A stretch of DNA of 64,000 nt from Phylloscopus collybita (GCA_027886175.1 JAJNNQ010000137.1:6576001-6640000); one strand, 5' to 3'. Counted from the first letter of the stretch, positions 47,579 to 59,507 are shown. Notes: a model not told the origin generated them from the sequence alone. Program-made: numbers and translations.

Positions 47579-50500
47579 CTGCACTCACATCCAGAAGAGT
47601 GCCCAAAATGAGAGCCCTGGCATGACGGCATCCCAGCCCTCCTAGCAGAGAGCACCCCCTTTTCTGCTGTCGGGAGCATTCAGAAGTGGGGTACCACACT
47701 GCTCTGTCCTCCACCAAAGTCAGCCCACTATCTCCTCCCTGCCTCCCCCTCCTATTGTCTGCGAGGCAAAGAGGTGCAGGCACAATAAAAACGTTTGCAA
47801 CCCTTGCATGCTCTTGCTGGGAGCTGTCAGCAGCTGAACAAAGCCCTCACAATAGCCCCATGGCCCTGGCAGGTTACGGTTACAGGAGCGGACGCTCCAG
47901 GCACCCGCCAGTCCTCAATCAATAGTGCCACGGCCTCAAGTTACCTGGCAAAGGAGGCAAAAAGATAATGTAGCCCGAGCTCTGCGGCCATAACAGCATC
48001 AACACTGTATCAGTGTCATCATAACAATAGAAAAACTGGCTCTGGTTACGCTGCTCGGGTGTTTATTAGCGATAAACCCCCAAATCGTTCATCTATCGCT
48101 GACTTGGATCAAAAATGTACTTCCAAGCCCTGGCTGGGCTGCTTATCATCAAGATGGGAAAGTGAGTGGGTGCCTTGGTCAGGAGGGTGAAGATGGGGTG
48201 CTGTGTGGACCCCCCATATCCAGCACAGCCCCCCACAGCACAGGCAGGATCCATCCCCACTGCTCCTCCTCCAGCCACAGAGCATCGCATCTCCCAGCTC
48301 CTCTCAAAGTCACCCACGGCTCTTCCCAGTCCTTTCCATTCCCCAGAGAAACCAGGGAAGCATCCTACTAAAACTCATCTGCTCTTGGGTGGTGGTAAAG
48401 GGAGATAAAGTGGCTCAAGGCTGTCTGTTAAAACAAAAAAGTGCGGGAAGTGAGGGAAGAGGGGAGTTTGTGATTAGAGCATCTGCTTCCAGAAAATCCC
48501 AGTTCCTTCTATTTTGTGCTGCCACAGGCTTCCTGTGTGATAGCACAGATGTTACTTGATCTCTATCTCCATCTGTAAAAAGGAGGAGAGTAATCACTTG
48601 GGTTTTTTTCCACCCGCTATACATATCCTGTCTCTTTGTAAAAGGTTATAAACTCTTGAGGGCAGCAGCTTGTTCTTATTTGTATTTAAGCTGCTCGTAC
48701 AAAAGGTCTCTGAATACAAATGCGGCATTTACCTTCTAATATCTTCTAAAGAGAAATTTGGGGTTCAGTCTTTCCCAACAAGGTCATAGTCTTCCATTTA
48801 TTTTTCTAGCCTGGTTGGCTGTTGGATGTTACTAGAAGTTTGTCAGACCTTCCCTGTAACTGTTCCTTTCATATTCTTGTAAGGTGTAACACTGAGCAAA
48901 AATGTGACACATTAAGAGAAACTCATGTTTCCAGTAGTACTAGTTTATCAGGAACCAAAGTGCAGAATGTTGAGGGTTAAATTCGTGGTGTGAAAATCTT
49001 CCGCTCTGGGAGCAAAACAATCTCAGGTCCCTCATTCCCAATAACCTTAAAGTTCTCTTTGTACTCTTTCCTAACTGAGTCTTGCACATCTGCACATCTC
49101 AGTGGCTGGTTTTGGGTTTTAGAAAGGTCCAAAGTGGCCTCCAGCTTGCACAGCAATACATTTTGGCCTGCAGTGGCCCTTGCTGTCCTCTATCACTCTC
49201 CCATTTGTAAATACTGCCAGGATGAGGTGAAGACCATACAGCTCTTGGAGTGAGAACCGGTACCTGCTGACCCAAAAAAGCTTGGAAAAAGTTAGGAGAG
49301 GATCTAATAGTGGGGAAAGAAAACTCAGAGGTGAAAAATGTGCTGCAAGACTGGAAACTCTTGAAGTGAAAAGCATTAGTTTTATTATAGTAATGAAAGA
49401 GGTTGATTTTGGTTTGGGGTCCACCTTACTTTACTTGAGATGAAAGTATCAGCACCAATGTCAGCATCCAGCAAGTGCCAGGAGACAAAAGGCTGGCTGT
49501 GCTGATATGCAGCAACTTCCTCTCACTTTGCATCCACTGGGGTGGACATGGATTCCTTTGGAAGTGGATTCACTGCCAATAGATCGTTTTGCACTCTCCT
49601 GGGTGCCCTGCTCCTCTGCACAGCTCTGTGGCTGTGAGAGGTCAGATGGAGAGGCAGGACCAAAGAACTGTTTTTATGTGGGAACACCTTTTGGTGCTTA
49701 GATAAGAACAATAATTTCAAAGCGATGCACAACTAAGACTTCAATGATCTGACATTTCTTTAATTAAACAGTAACTTGTCCTTGGAATTAAAATAATTAT
49801 TTCAGCCAGTCAGTCAGCCAACACCCTACATTCAATTATTTCCAGGTCTTCAGCTGGCCATGCCAGCTTTTCTTCAACTCTTTCTGAGAACCTTGTGAGT
49901 TTATAGGGACACCTGTCTGCACAAAGACTAGCTGCACGAGTGAGTCATGACCAATCCACCACATGGCACACAGATGCATGTCTGAGTGAAGAGTGGTTGT
50001 TCTAAAAATCAGGTGGATGCTTGTATTACCTCAGGAGGGAGGATGTTCACTGCCTGCTTGCTGTGAGAGCCACAGAGATACTTTTTCAGCCAACAAAAAG
50101 AGCTGAATGCTCCATTGAACCTGTAAGAGAAGTGATCAGGACAGGAGTAATTAACCCGTGAGTCTTGTCCTGAGTTCAAAGACAACTTGAGAAAGCTCAC
50201 AAGCTGAGAATGTCCATCATGAACTTGCTGGTGACATCTAAGAAGTGGCAGCCATGAGCCCCAGCAGTCAGACATGAGCTCCATCTCCTCACATCTTAGG
50301 GCTATTGGGTTTTGGTAAAAGCCCATTACTCTTGCCAACACTGAAGTCGTGATTCAAGGTTTATTTCATTCAAGCAGATCTCCTTGCACTAATCAATCAA
50401 GTGTACCAACCACTTTTTATGTGTGCTGAGATATTATTAGGACAAGAGACAAGACTCGCTTTATTTTTCCTGAATTTGCTCATAAATTAATGATGAGCTG

Positions 50501-51170
50501 AAATGTTCTGGCTTAACAGCTCAGGGAGCTGGACATGTTGAGTAAATGGAGAAGGTGAATTGCAGCCAACTCTTGACCTGTCTTCAGTATTATTCCTTCA
50601 AGAGAGATTTTTCCTTCATGATATTATACTCTCTTCTCAGCAGGAGACATCAGGTCAGATTTAGCTCAGATGCTCCAGGCTTGCAGCAGGAACTAAGCCT
50701 GGTTGTGTCTCTCACTTCTCAGGAGCCATTTTTGCAGCATTTTGTTTTACAGCTTTTGTTCCTGTGAGTGGTCTCTTCCTTCCTAATCACTCCAACAGTA
50801 GCACTGACTCTCTAAACATCTCCCAAGCCCATGTCTGTCTGGTGGGTTTGGCCACAGCTCAGCATTCCCCAGCACCTCCCCTTTCTCCTCCTGACAAAAG
50901 CCACAACCTGCATCTGCTGCCTCTGTGCTGCCTGCAGAAGGAATATGTTCATTGCCACCAAAGTAAGTTTTAGGTTAAATGAAAGCTGATGATAATCAAT
51001 ACAGTTTCACTGCCTTCAGATTTGGTGAAATGATGATCAGAGGATATAAATCCAATCTCCTGCTATCTCTTCTATCTCCTTTCAGACTGCCCAAACTTTA
51101 GTTGGAATCCAGCTGAGCTTCTGTCTCCTCCTACTGCATATGAAACACACTAAACTGTCAGATGGCAGGT
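47579..51170. other. Gene-free sequence upstream of the putative exon
   Basis: This contains the candidate regulatory stretch at 47860-48125. GC and CpG fall back to background after about 48.4 kb. Frames in 48.1-48.6 kb are short and overlapping on both strands. No repeats are recognised up to 51.17 kb. Confidence 0.5.
47860..48125. promoter_or_regulatory. Strongest candidate conserved non-coding element
   Basis: The stretch retains many CpGs in AT-rich DNA, which is atypical of neutral sequence. It includes GGTTACGGTTACAGGAGCGG, GCACCCGCCAGTCCTCAATC, a short palindrome ACACTGTATCAGTGT, a SOX-type AACAATAG, TGTTTATTAGCGATAAAC (HOX/CDX and GATA-like), and the exact inverted pair AGCGATA (48068-48074) and TATCGCT (48094-48100). 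It lies 0.3-0.55 kb upstream of the putative minus-strand exon, where a promoter or enhancer could sit. Conservation is not shown. Confidence 0.4.
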
Positions 51171-51350
51171 CTAGATTAGATATCAGGAAGAAATCCTTTA
51201 TTGTGAGGGTGATGAGGCCCTGGCACAGGTTGCCCAGAGAAGCTCTGGATGCCCCATCCCTGGAAACGTTCAAGGACAGGTTGGATGGGAATTAGAGCAG
51301 CCTGTTCTAGTGGAAGGTGCCCCTGCCTGTGGCAGGGGGTTGGAGCTATG
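51171..51350 (+). mobile_element. CR1 fragment, late ORF2 and part of 3' UTR, sense
   Basis: CTAGATTAGATATCAGGAAG, AAATCCTTTATTGTGAGGGT, TGGCACAGGTTGCCCAGAGA and CATCCCTGGAAACGTTCAAG follow the CR1 order, then GTGCCCCTGCCTGTGGCAGG and GGGTTGGAGCTATG. The match stops before the terminal octamers, so the last 40 or so bases are lost or replaced. Confidence 0.93.
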
Positions 51351-53160
51351 TTTGTGTGATGTATGCTTTCTATACACACACAGTATATACATTCTGTAGA
51401 AGATGAGTAGGATGTGAAGAGAGTGTAGCTAAACCATGAAATCATGAAATCAGCTGGAAGCAACTTGGCACTACTTGGATGGAGCTTAATAGAAAATAGT
51501 TCAGTGAAGAGCATTGCAGATGCCAGAGGGAACAACTTGTAAGGGAAGGCTTAGAAGAGCTCAGCTGGAGGTGCAACAAGAAACCAGTAAGATAAGCAAT
51601 GAGATAAGATGGCCTGTGTTTATCTGAGACACATAGGGATTGAGGTTAAAAATAAGATGCTTATGGTAGCCAAAACACTCCCTTAATAATTTCAGAGTTT
51701 CTTTCATCTTCTGTTGTACCTGCTATTAGGTCTCACTGAGGGCAGGTGACTGGCTGAGACAAAGTATTAGTTTCATCCACTTATGGCAGAGCCTGTCTTT
51801 CTAGACAGGAAAAATTTAAACTTTTAAAGTTTGGGGTTTTTTCAACTAATTTTCTGAAATTTCTAGATGTTTTGACACTTTCAACACCAAACAAATAAAC
51901 AAACAAACCACCCCCTTCTCCCACATATGTCATTGCTAATGTGGCTTTTGAAGGTCTTGAGCATGCCTGTCAAAATCTTGCTCCTGAGAGACTACAAAAA
52001 ACCTCCTGTCTTGAAATGCCCAAAACCTGACAGGACTAACTGGATCAGCTGGAGGCAGACTCTGAGTACACCCCTCTGTCTTCCCAGGAAAGGCTATAAT
52101 TTTTAGGGACTTATTCCCTAAGGGATTCTTACTGAGTAACTGGGAAAAAAAACACAACTAAAAAGTAAACCCATGTGGTGAGATTACAGAAGACTGGAAA
52201 TGAAGAGCTAAACTGAAGTCCTTTGCAACAGATTGTGCTGTTCTGCTGTAGAATTAATACCAGAAGTTGGATGATTCCTGAAGCTGGATGAATGCACACA
52301 TGCACTCTTTATATTAATGAAAATCATTGTTCAAATTTTCCATTTTTGGCCATGTAAATAATATTCAAATCAAAGTCATGGGCCTTGGAGCCAGAAGCTT
52401 TTGTAGAAAACAGTAGATTGTAGAATCAGTCCTGATTCTGCTGTTGAAATGGGTACAACAGAGATGATAATATTTACTTTGCTATCTTCCAGCCAGGCAG
52501 GTTGCTTCCATCAGTGAAAACTTGGAAAAATCAGAAGGCTGCTTAATAAATTAGTTCTTTCATAACAATTGCTACTAGTTTCTGAGATGAATTTAGAGCC
52601 TTGCTCCTACAGCTGGATTAACAACAACTGAAATAAAACTTCTGTCTGAGCACAAGTTGTCCTTGAGGCAGCAGTAGAGTCTCTTCCTTTTGTAGTTTAG
52701 AGGATTCAAGATTAAAACCCATATTTTTGTTTTAAATGGCCTTTCATGCACTAATGACACATCAAGCCTCTGAGCCAGAACATTTTCAAATAATTGACAC
52801 TTTGTAAATGATCAGCTTCATTTACTTTCTGCTCTTTTCTCAGTTACACATCCAACCTTCACAACTTTATACATTTATAGCAATTTTCCGGTTTTCACTC
52901 TCACCCACTGGTATTAACATGGCGTGACTGCGAATATTAAGTAAAACAAAAGAGCAATGACAAAATATTTCTTTGAGTTTCAATGATTTTACTTCATAGA
53001 AAGATTTCCTTTGAATTTACAAATATGCATTCTAGTCTCGTTGCAGCCCTTTTAAAATAACACAGATTTGCCCAATGGCTGATTCTTAGCAATCATTCCA
53101 AAAGGCAGGTAATTTTCAAGGAATTAAAAAGAAAAGGGGGGATTATCTTATTTGTAACTT
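51351..53160. other. Gene-free unique sequence
   Basis: AT-rich. It has a short A/C tract at 51883-51922 and a stretch near 52.85-53.05 kb with isolated CpGs in AT-rich DNA (CATGGCGTGACTGCGAATAT). No frame of note. Confidence 0.5.
51883..51922. repeat. Short (AAAC)n-like tract
   Basis: CACCAAACAAATAAACAAAC followed by AAACCACCCCC. It is the same A/C word set as the longer tract at 28.25 kb, in miniature. Confidence 0.8.
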
Positions 53161-53456
53161 AGAATCATAGAATTATTTGAGTTGGAAGAGGTCTTTAAAG
53201 GTCATCTGGTTCAACCCCCTGCAAGGAGCAGGGACACCTTCCACTAGACCAGGTTGTTAAATGCCCTGTCCAGTCTGGCCTTGAACACTTCCAATCCACC
53301 ATCTCTCTGGGCAACCTGTTCCACTATTTCACCATACTCCGTGCAAAAAAAAAAAAAAATCTTCCTTGTATCTAGTCTGGATCTGCCCTCTTTTAGTTTA
53401 AAACCATTACCCCTTGGCCTACCAGAACAGGCCCTGCTAAAAAATTCTGTCCCCAA
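53161..53456 (-). mobile_element. Outer CR1, 3' half, antisense (interrupted)
   Basis: It starts with the inverted tail AGAATCATAGAATTATTTGA and GTTGGAAGAGGTC, runs through CAGGGACACCTTCCACTAGA, CCAGGTTG, TGGCCTTGAACACTTCCAAT, GGGCAACCTGTTCCACTATT and a TTTTAGTTTAAAACCATTAC block, and breaks off inside the ORF2 segment at CTGTCCCCAA. On the minus strand the ORF2 C-terminus is readable (LEVFKARLD, then FNNLV and stop). An A-run of 15 lies inside it at about 53346-53360. It is continued at 53584 after an inserted element. Confidence 0.95.
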
Positions 53457-53583
53457 TTGGAACAGGCTGCCCAGAGAAGTGGTGGAGTCACCATCCCTGT
53501 AGGTATTTAAAAGACACATAGATGGTTGAACTCAATGACCTCAAAGGTATTTTTCGACCTAAATGGTCCTGTGATTCTGTGAT
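53457..53583 (+). mobile_element. Nested CR1 fragment inserted in an older CR1
   Basis: A 127-base sense CR1 piece: TTGGAACAGGCTGCCCAGAG, GTGGTGGAGTCACCATCCCT, TATTTAAAAGACACATAGAT, then TCAATGACCTCAAAGG and the tail GTGATTCTGTGAT. It belongs to a different subfamily from the outer copy and has an internal deletion between the last ORF2 codons and the 3' UTR. The outer CR1 resumes at once on both sides, so this one inserted later. No clear target-site duplication is visible. Confidence 0.9.
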
Positions 53584-53850
53584 CTTTCTTAGAAGCTGCC
53601 CCTAAGCACTGGAAGGCCACAGTAAGGTCTCCCTAGATCCTTCTCTTCTCCAGGCTGAGCAACACCAACTATCTCAGCCTGTCCTCACAGAGAGGTGCTC
53701 CAGCCCCCTGACCAGCTTCACAGCCTTCTCTGGACCCACTCCAACAGGTCCCTGTCTGCCTTGTACTGTGGTTCTCCCAGCCTCATGCAGTATCCCTGAA
53801 GAGCAGAGGGGAACAGTCCTCCCCCCTGACCTGCTGGCCACACTTCTTTG
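53584..53850 (-). mobile_element. Outer CR1, 5' half, antisense (continuation)
   Basis: CTTTCTTAGAAGCTGCCCCT followed by GCACTGGAAGGCC picks up the CR1 order exactly where the left half stopped, then CTTCTCTTCTCCAGGCTGAG, CAGAGAGGTGCTCCAGCCCC, CCACTCCAACAGGTCCCTGT and GACCTGCTGGCCACACTTCT. The match ends there, marking the 5' truncation of the original insertion. Confidence 0.94.
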
Positions 53851-55530
53851 GACTGGAAACATCTCTTTGATGGATGCAGCAGACACCTCTGTGGACCCTG
53901 ATGGCCCGGTCCCCTGTCCCGGAGCCTTTCTCCACGTTCCAGACGGTGGCTTTGCTCACACGTGTGGGCATATGGCTGGAGCAGACTGCCAGATGCCCTT
54001 TTGGAAAGGGAGGGGCTGCAGGCCGCTCTCCCAGTGGGGGATTCTCTCAAACAGCTCTGATTTTTCCAGTTTTTGTCGTGGGGAAGCAGGGGGTCTCAGC
54101 CCCTCCTTGGCTGGCCTGCAGCTGTGTCACTGCTCCCGGCAGCACTGGGCAGCTCTGCTCCTGTGTACAGAGAAATGCCAGCCGAGCCTGGACTGGGGGA
54201 AATCATTCTCTGGCTGCCCCTTCCCTGCTCTGCCTGCTGAGCCCAGCCCTTTTCCAGTTGCACACCACAGATGGCAAATTAGGATCATGGAGAGAGGAAA
54301 TCTGCTCTGTGGCCTTCTGTGCTGGGAAGGGGCTCTCCGTTCTGCAGATGAGATCCATTGCTGTAATTCAGCCTGCGTGTTGCAGCTGGGGCATGGCACA
54401 GCACCCAAGGCTATGGCACAGGCCTGCCCTTGGGGACTGGGAATCTGGTTTTGGGCATGGATGGGCAAGCAGAGAAATGGGGCATGCAAAAGAAGGGAGC
54501 AACGTCTGGGAGCAGAAAAGGTGAATTTTCAGGTTCTTTTCATTCCCACTGACTTCTTCATTGAACCCATCCCATATCCATCTAAAAAATATAGCCTGTG
54601 CTATTTAATGTCAAGGTGCTGTGATTATCTCTCACCCTTAAAGTCACCTTTTCATTCTTGACTCTGCTAATTACAATGCAACAATTGCCTCCCAGAAAAA
54701 AAAATCACCCAATTCCTTTGACTCTGTGAGCCCTTAGCTGAGCAAGTCTCCATGGCTAACAGAAAGAGAGCCATGAAGAACTATGCCAGGTCCCCTGTGT
54801 CACACATGGGCCACAAAATCTCACTCTGAAATTTCTGATGTGAAGAAAAGTGCTGTATTTTCTTCTTCCCTCACAGGGGCTTGAAAATACATCATCATTG
54901 AGGACTTCAGGCATATATTGTAATTTGTGTTCTGAGTGCTTGCTGAACAAAACCTGTTCTTCAAATCAGCACAGCAGTGATTTGTGAGTATTAAAACCAG
55001 AATCAATATTAAGGGGCAACATAGTGAGAGATATTAAAACTATATAATTGGTTTGTATTTGTAAATACAAGCACCCTATAATCCTCTGGGCACTTTATAA
55101 AAACACTTCAAGAAAACATTATTTACAGGGAAAGAAACCCTTCTTTCTTATTTGTATGAAGAAGTCATCTTTCTTGAAAAAATCATTTTTGTAAAAAAAA
55201 AACCAAAAAAACACCAAACACAAAAACCACCAACAACCAGGAAACAAAATCTACCAAAGCAATTATCATTTCAGGAAATGATATTTTGTGAAATGATCTT
55301 TCTGGTTTGGAAGCCTATTCTTGAAAACTCTGCATAAAGCCTGCACTTGCCATGGCCCTGACTAGAGATAGGTGATTAAACCAAACAGGGTCCTCAATCA
55401 TTTTGCTCTGTTCAATTTAATTTTGGCCATGTCTGCACATCACTTGGCTCTGCTTGCTTTGCAATGTTCTTGCTTGGGAAAATGAACAGTCATGCCTGTG
55501 GCCAAGATTCTGTATTTAATCAAGAGCCAG
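53851..55530. other. Gene-free sequence, GC-rich at first
   Basis: A 297-codon plus-strand frame (53768-54661) crosses from the CR1 into this stretch, and overlapping frames are open on other phases. The part to about 54.1 kb keeps several CpGs (CCCGGTCCCC, CACGTTCCAGACGG, CACACGTGTG). No domain, start context or splice pair supports a gene. An A/C tract lies at 55193-55249. Confidence 0.5.
55193..55249. repeat. A/C-rich tract
   Basis: An A-run followed by CCAAAAAAACACCAAACAC and AAAAACCACCAACAACC words. It is the fourth occurrence of this word set in the window. Confidence 0.85.
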
Positions 55531-56348
55531 GATCACGCAATCACAGAAATGTTGAGGCTGAAAGGAACCTCTAGAGGTCATCTTGTCCAAGCCCCCTGCT
55601 CAGCTAGAACCCCCTAGAGCAATTGTCCAGAGCTGTATCCAGATGGCTTTTGAATATCTCTAAGGATGGAGGCAACAACCTTGGACAACCTGTGCCAGTG
55701 CTCTGTCACCCTCACAGCTAAAAAGTGTTTCCTGGTGTTCAGAGGGAATCTCCAGTGTTCCAGTTTGTGCCCATTGCCTGTGGCCCTGTCACTGGGCACC
55801 ACTGAACAGAGCCTGGCTCTGTTCTCCTTGCACCTTCCCTTCAGGTTTTTACATACATTGATAAGATCCTCTGAGCCTTCTCTGCCCCAGGCTGAACAGT
55901 CCCAGCTCTCTCAGCCTCTTCTCATAGGACAGATGATCCAGACTCTTCATTTGTCTTCGTGATCTTTTGCTGAACTCTCTCCAGTATGTCCATGTTGCTC
56001 TTTCAATTCAGTATTGGAGAGCCCAAAACTGAACAAAATACTCCAGGTGGGGTCTCGAGAAAGCAGAGCAGAGGGGAAATATCACTTCCCTCCAACTTCT
56101 AGTAATAGTGTAATGCAGCCCAGGATGCTATTTGCCTTCTTTATTGCAGGGGCACTGTGCTGGCTCATGTTCAACTTGGTGTTCACCAAGGTCCTTTTCC
56201 AACAAGCTGCTTTCCAGCTGGGTGGCCTCCAACACATATTGGTGCCTGGGGTTGCTCTTCCCCTGGCACAGGACTTTGCACTTCTCCTTGCTGAGTTTCA
56301 TGAGGCTGGTGCATTTCCCCAGAGTGTTGAGATCTGGATGAAAGTGTA
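55531..56348 (-). mobile_element. CR1 retrotransposon of an older subfamily, 5'-truncated, antisense
   Basis: An 818-base antisense CR1. It starts with the tail GATCACGCAATCACAGAAAT and GGAACCTCTAGAGGTCATCT, has CTCACAGCTAAAAAGTGTTT, TTTGTGCCCATTGCCTGTGG, AGCTCTCTCAGCCTCTTCTC and ACTCCAGGTGGGGTCTC, then ATGCAGCCCAGGATGCTATT, TTGCACTTCTCCTTGCTGAG and TTTCATGAGGCTGGTGCATT. It covers the 3' UTR and roughly the last third of ORF2 (through the L-N-M-S-Q-H and M-K-L-S equivalents). Indels break the frame. It ends near GATCTGGATGAAAG, the 5' truncation point. Confidence 0.94.
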
Positions 56349-57059
56349 ATCCATTGGTGTATCAGACACTCCTTCCAGTCTGGGGTCTTCCAGTTCATGA
56401 CCACATAAAATCCATCTCAGACAGAAGTGGGTGACTTAAACATCATTCACTGAGTCCAGGAACCACAGCAATCAACCAGCTCAGGTCTGGCAGTAAAAGC
56501 TCTGGACTGACTGCCTGACCTGGATCCATGTGGGCAGCTTGGTGAGGGGCTGCCCTTCAGCATCATCCTGCCTCCTGCCCACGTGTGCCACGGTGGCAAT
56601 TCCCAACCAACAGGCTGAAATGCGTGTGTGTTGAGGCAATGCACTTGTTCCATGTTTGCTTACGGTGCCTGAGCAAAACACAGATGGCTGGCTTTGCTGC
56701 TGCCTCTGCACCGGGGCTCTGCCACGCTCCTCGCTGAGACATCACAGGCAACAATCCAAAGGCATCCCTGTGGTGTCCTTAAGGCTATTTACATGGAACT
56801 TCAGGCAGTGGGAATGGTAACCCAGCTACACAAGTTTCAACAGAGAATTGCTGGTTTTGCAGACATCTGGAAAATTTCCCAAGCAGAGATGACTCCTCAC
56901 CACGATGCACTGAGTCCTCTCTCAGCCAAGCCTGCAAGATGAATCCATGACGGTGCTATATTAACTTTTAACCTCTGTACAGCTTCCACACTTCAGGTTT
57001 CATTTGTTTGATCCAGTCTTTAGACTTCTCTCTTTTTTTCCTTCCCAACCCCAGACAGG

Positions 57060-57320
57060 CGCATACGCTGCTCGCAGGTGCAGCTTCCATCACTTGACTT
57101 GTCGGGGTCGGTTTTGCTGGCTGCAGCTGGCTGCCTGATTAAACAGGCAGGAATTCCCATCTCAGTGCCCACAATGCATCTAGCAGCTGTCTCGCTCCCA
57201 CAGACTGCTCTGATTTTGAGGAAAAGGGTTTTAAATAGCTGCTTTCCCCCTCACACCCACCCTCTGGGTTCACTGCAATATAATCGGGTCATGATAAACC
57301 ACAGCACGGGCCTGTTAGAC
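57060..57320. promoter_or_regulatory. Candidate conserved non-coding element (motif-based)
   Basis: CpGs are kept (GGCGCATACGCTGCTCGCAG, TTGTCGGGGTCGG, TAATCGGGTCATG). TGATTAAACAGGCAGG, GGGTTTTAAATAGCTGC and ATGATAAACCACAGCACGGG give homeobox-, MEF2-like and RUNX-type (AACCACAG) sites. No gene or repeat is in it. Inference from motifs and composition. Confidence 0.28.
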
Positions 57321-59460
57321 TCTGCCTAAAAGAGCAAATATTTGGCAAGAACAAAAGTTATGGGGTCTTTCAAGGTGCTTCAGGCTAGGAAAATCTGTCC
57401 ATTTCGTTCACATGCTGCAAATGTGAAATTAACCACAGGATTTAAGGAGCAACTTTGAAAATCTTATTGCAGCAAAATGTCTTCTGAAAAGATGGGTCCA
57501 GTGTATGATTTAGATGTGAAGGAGCTGAGCCAAGAAGTTGTAGCAGTGTTTAAGGCTTGAGAGGGAGTCAGTTAAAGCTCCTGGTTCCCAGAGGCAGGTA
57601 AAATGCCAGAATTGCAGATTCCACATTTAAAATATGTCTCTGAGCCTTTGGGCTTGTAACAGAGAGTCTGAAGTTTACCCTGGGAATAGTCAGTAACTCA
57701 CTGATGTGTCCCTGTGGCCCTGTGCAGCTTCCAGCAGGGAGGAGACAGTGGAGGCCCTTTAACAGGGAGAGAAGAGCTCCTTCATCAGCACACAGCATTG
57801 GAACAGAATCCCACTCTGCAGCCCTCCTCTGCTCTGCAGCCCCCAGAGCAGATGCAGAGGATCACCCCATCAGTGTCCTACCCAATTTAGATGCTTCTGC
57901 AGGGCAGAGGAGCAGCAGAGGGGGTACCTGGGGGGACCAGTCCAACACATATCCTGTGCCCAAAGGCATCTCATCCTGCTGCTTGGACCCTCTGGAGCTG
58001 ACATTGCACAGAGGGCAGACACAGGCAAGGACTATTAAGAAGGCAGATTTTAGCAAATACAAAAGATGCCAAATTTGGCCTGAAAGCTGCTCAGTGCCAT
58101 CCTCCAGGATATTATTTCATTTGGGATAGCTACCAATTTCATAGCTGTGTTTTGAGACCCATGGCAGGTGCCCAGCTGGCAGAAATCTCTCAGTGGCAAG
58201 GGGAAGCATTGTCTGTGCTTCCGACACGGACCCGGCTCTCTGCCCCAGCATTAACAATGCAGCTAACTCCAGGGAGCTCTTGGCTCAGCTCAGCTCAGCC
58301 CCCTCCAGTGCTCCCTTCAGGAGATGGCTTCACCTATCCACACTGGCTGTGAGCACAGAAAGGGAGGGCAGATCCCAGCCTGTGTCCTTCCGACACAGAA
58401 CCCTCCTTCATGGCTCACTTGCCAGCAACAGTAGTTAGTGTTTCTCAACTTCCTGCTCTGCCACTGCCTCTGTTGTGGGTGGACAAAAGGCTTTCTCTTG
58501 GCATGACATGCTGGGAGACAGAAGGCACCTCCTCTGCCAGTCTATGGAATGGTGGTCTCAGCAGTAGGGAAAAAATAGCTTTTCAGGCTGCTGAGCTTGC
58601 TGCCATCAGCAAATGTCAATTCCCAGACTGAGACAGCTCCAGAATGCTGTGGGCTGATGGCAGCTACTTCTGCACCAGTTCAGTGGATGAGGGAGTCCCA
58701 CCTGGTACACAAAACATTCCTACTTCCATGTTTTGTTCAGAGAGAATATTTTCCTTCCTCATTTCAAAGTTTTAAAACTGCTGCTTAAACGCTGTGTGTG
58801 ACTTGAGCGCCTTTCCTGCTAAGTGATTTTGCATGGGAGCCCACACCAAGCCATGGGCTGATGGGAATTGTCTGGGCTCAGCTCATTTGACTCCTGGCAA
58901 CTCTGAGTCTATCCTTAGGTGCACACCTGACTGCCTATTCCACAGGCAAATAAGTCAAAGCTGAACAGACAAGAGGTCTTGAACAGGACCTAAATAACTA
59001 CGTATATTTTATATGTTTATATATATATTCTTGGCCACAAGAAAAAGTTTGCAAACTCTAGGCAACACAATTAAATCAATTTATTGAAATGCTTTGGCAA
59101 TGAAATCCAGATTTATGTATTTTGCACACAGTTTTACACCTCACTGCAAAAAGACATGGTGGTTTGGGACAGGAAATGCAGACTATCTTATTTAGATGTA
59201 CCTGGAAGGAAATGGAGGTAGACAGGAAGATTTAGGCAAGGTGTGTTTGGCCACATCCCCAGAGTTAGTACTCTGCTCTTTTATGAGGTTACAGAAAATT
59301 TTAAAGAGGTGGAAGGGATGGACTTAACTTCTGTCACAGAGCACATCTGAAAGACGAGTAACATTAAGAGTAAAGCAGGTCCTTGGTTCATTACTGATGG
59401 AGAAGAAGCAACTCCTCTTCCACTTCCTTTTTTAAAGCAGATGTACTCAAATAACTTACA

Positions 59461-59507
59461 AATAGATATATAGATATAGATAAATATATAGATATAGATA
59501 TATAGTT
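59461..59507. repeat. (GATATA)n-like microsatellite
   Basis: About eight imperfect GATATA/TAGATA units in tandem. It is a simple AT-rich microsatellite. Confidence 0.95.

Noticed and set aside
53768..54661. 297-codon plus-strand open frame
   Set aside because: Its first part is antisense CR1 sequence, and the rest has no domain, no splice support and overlapping frames in other phases. GC-rich DNA with few stops explains it.
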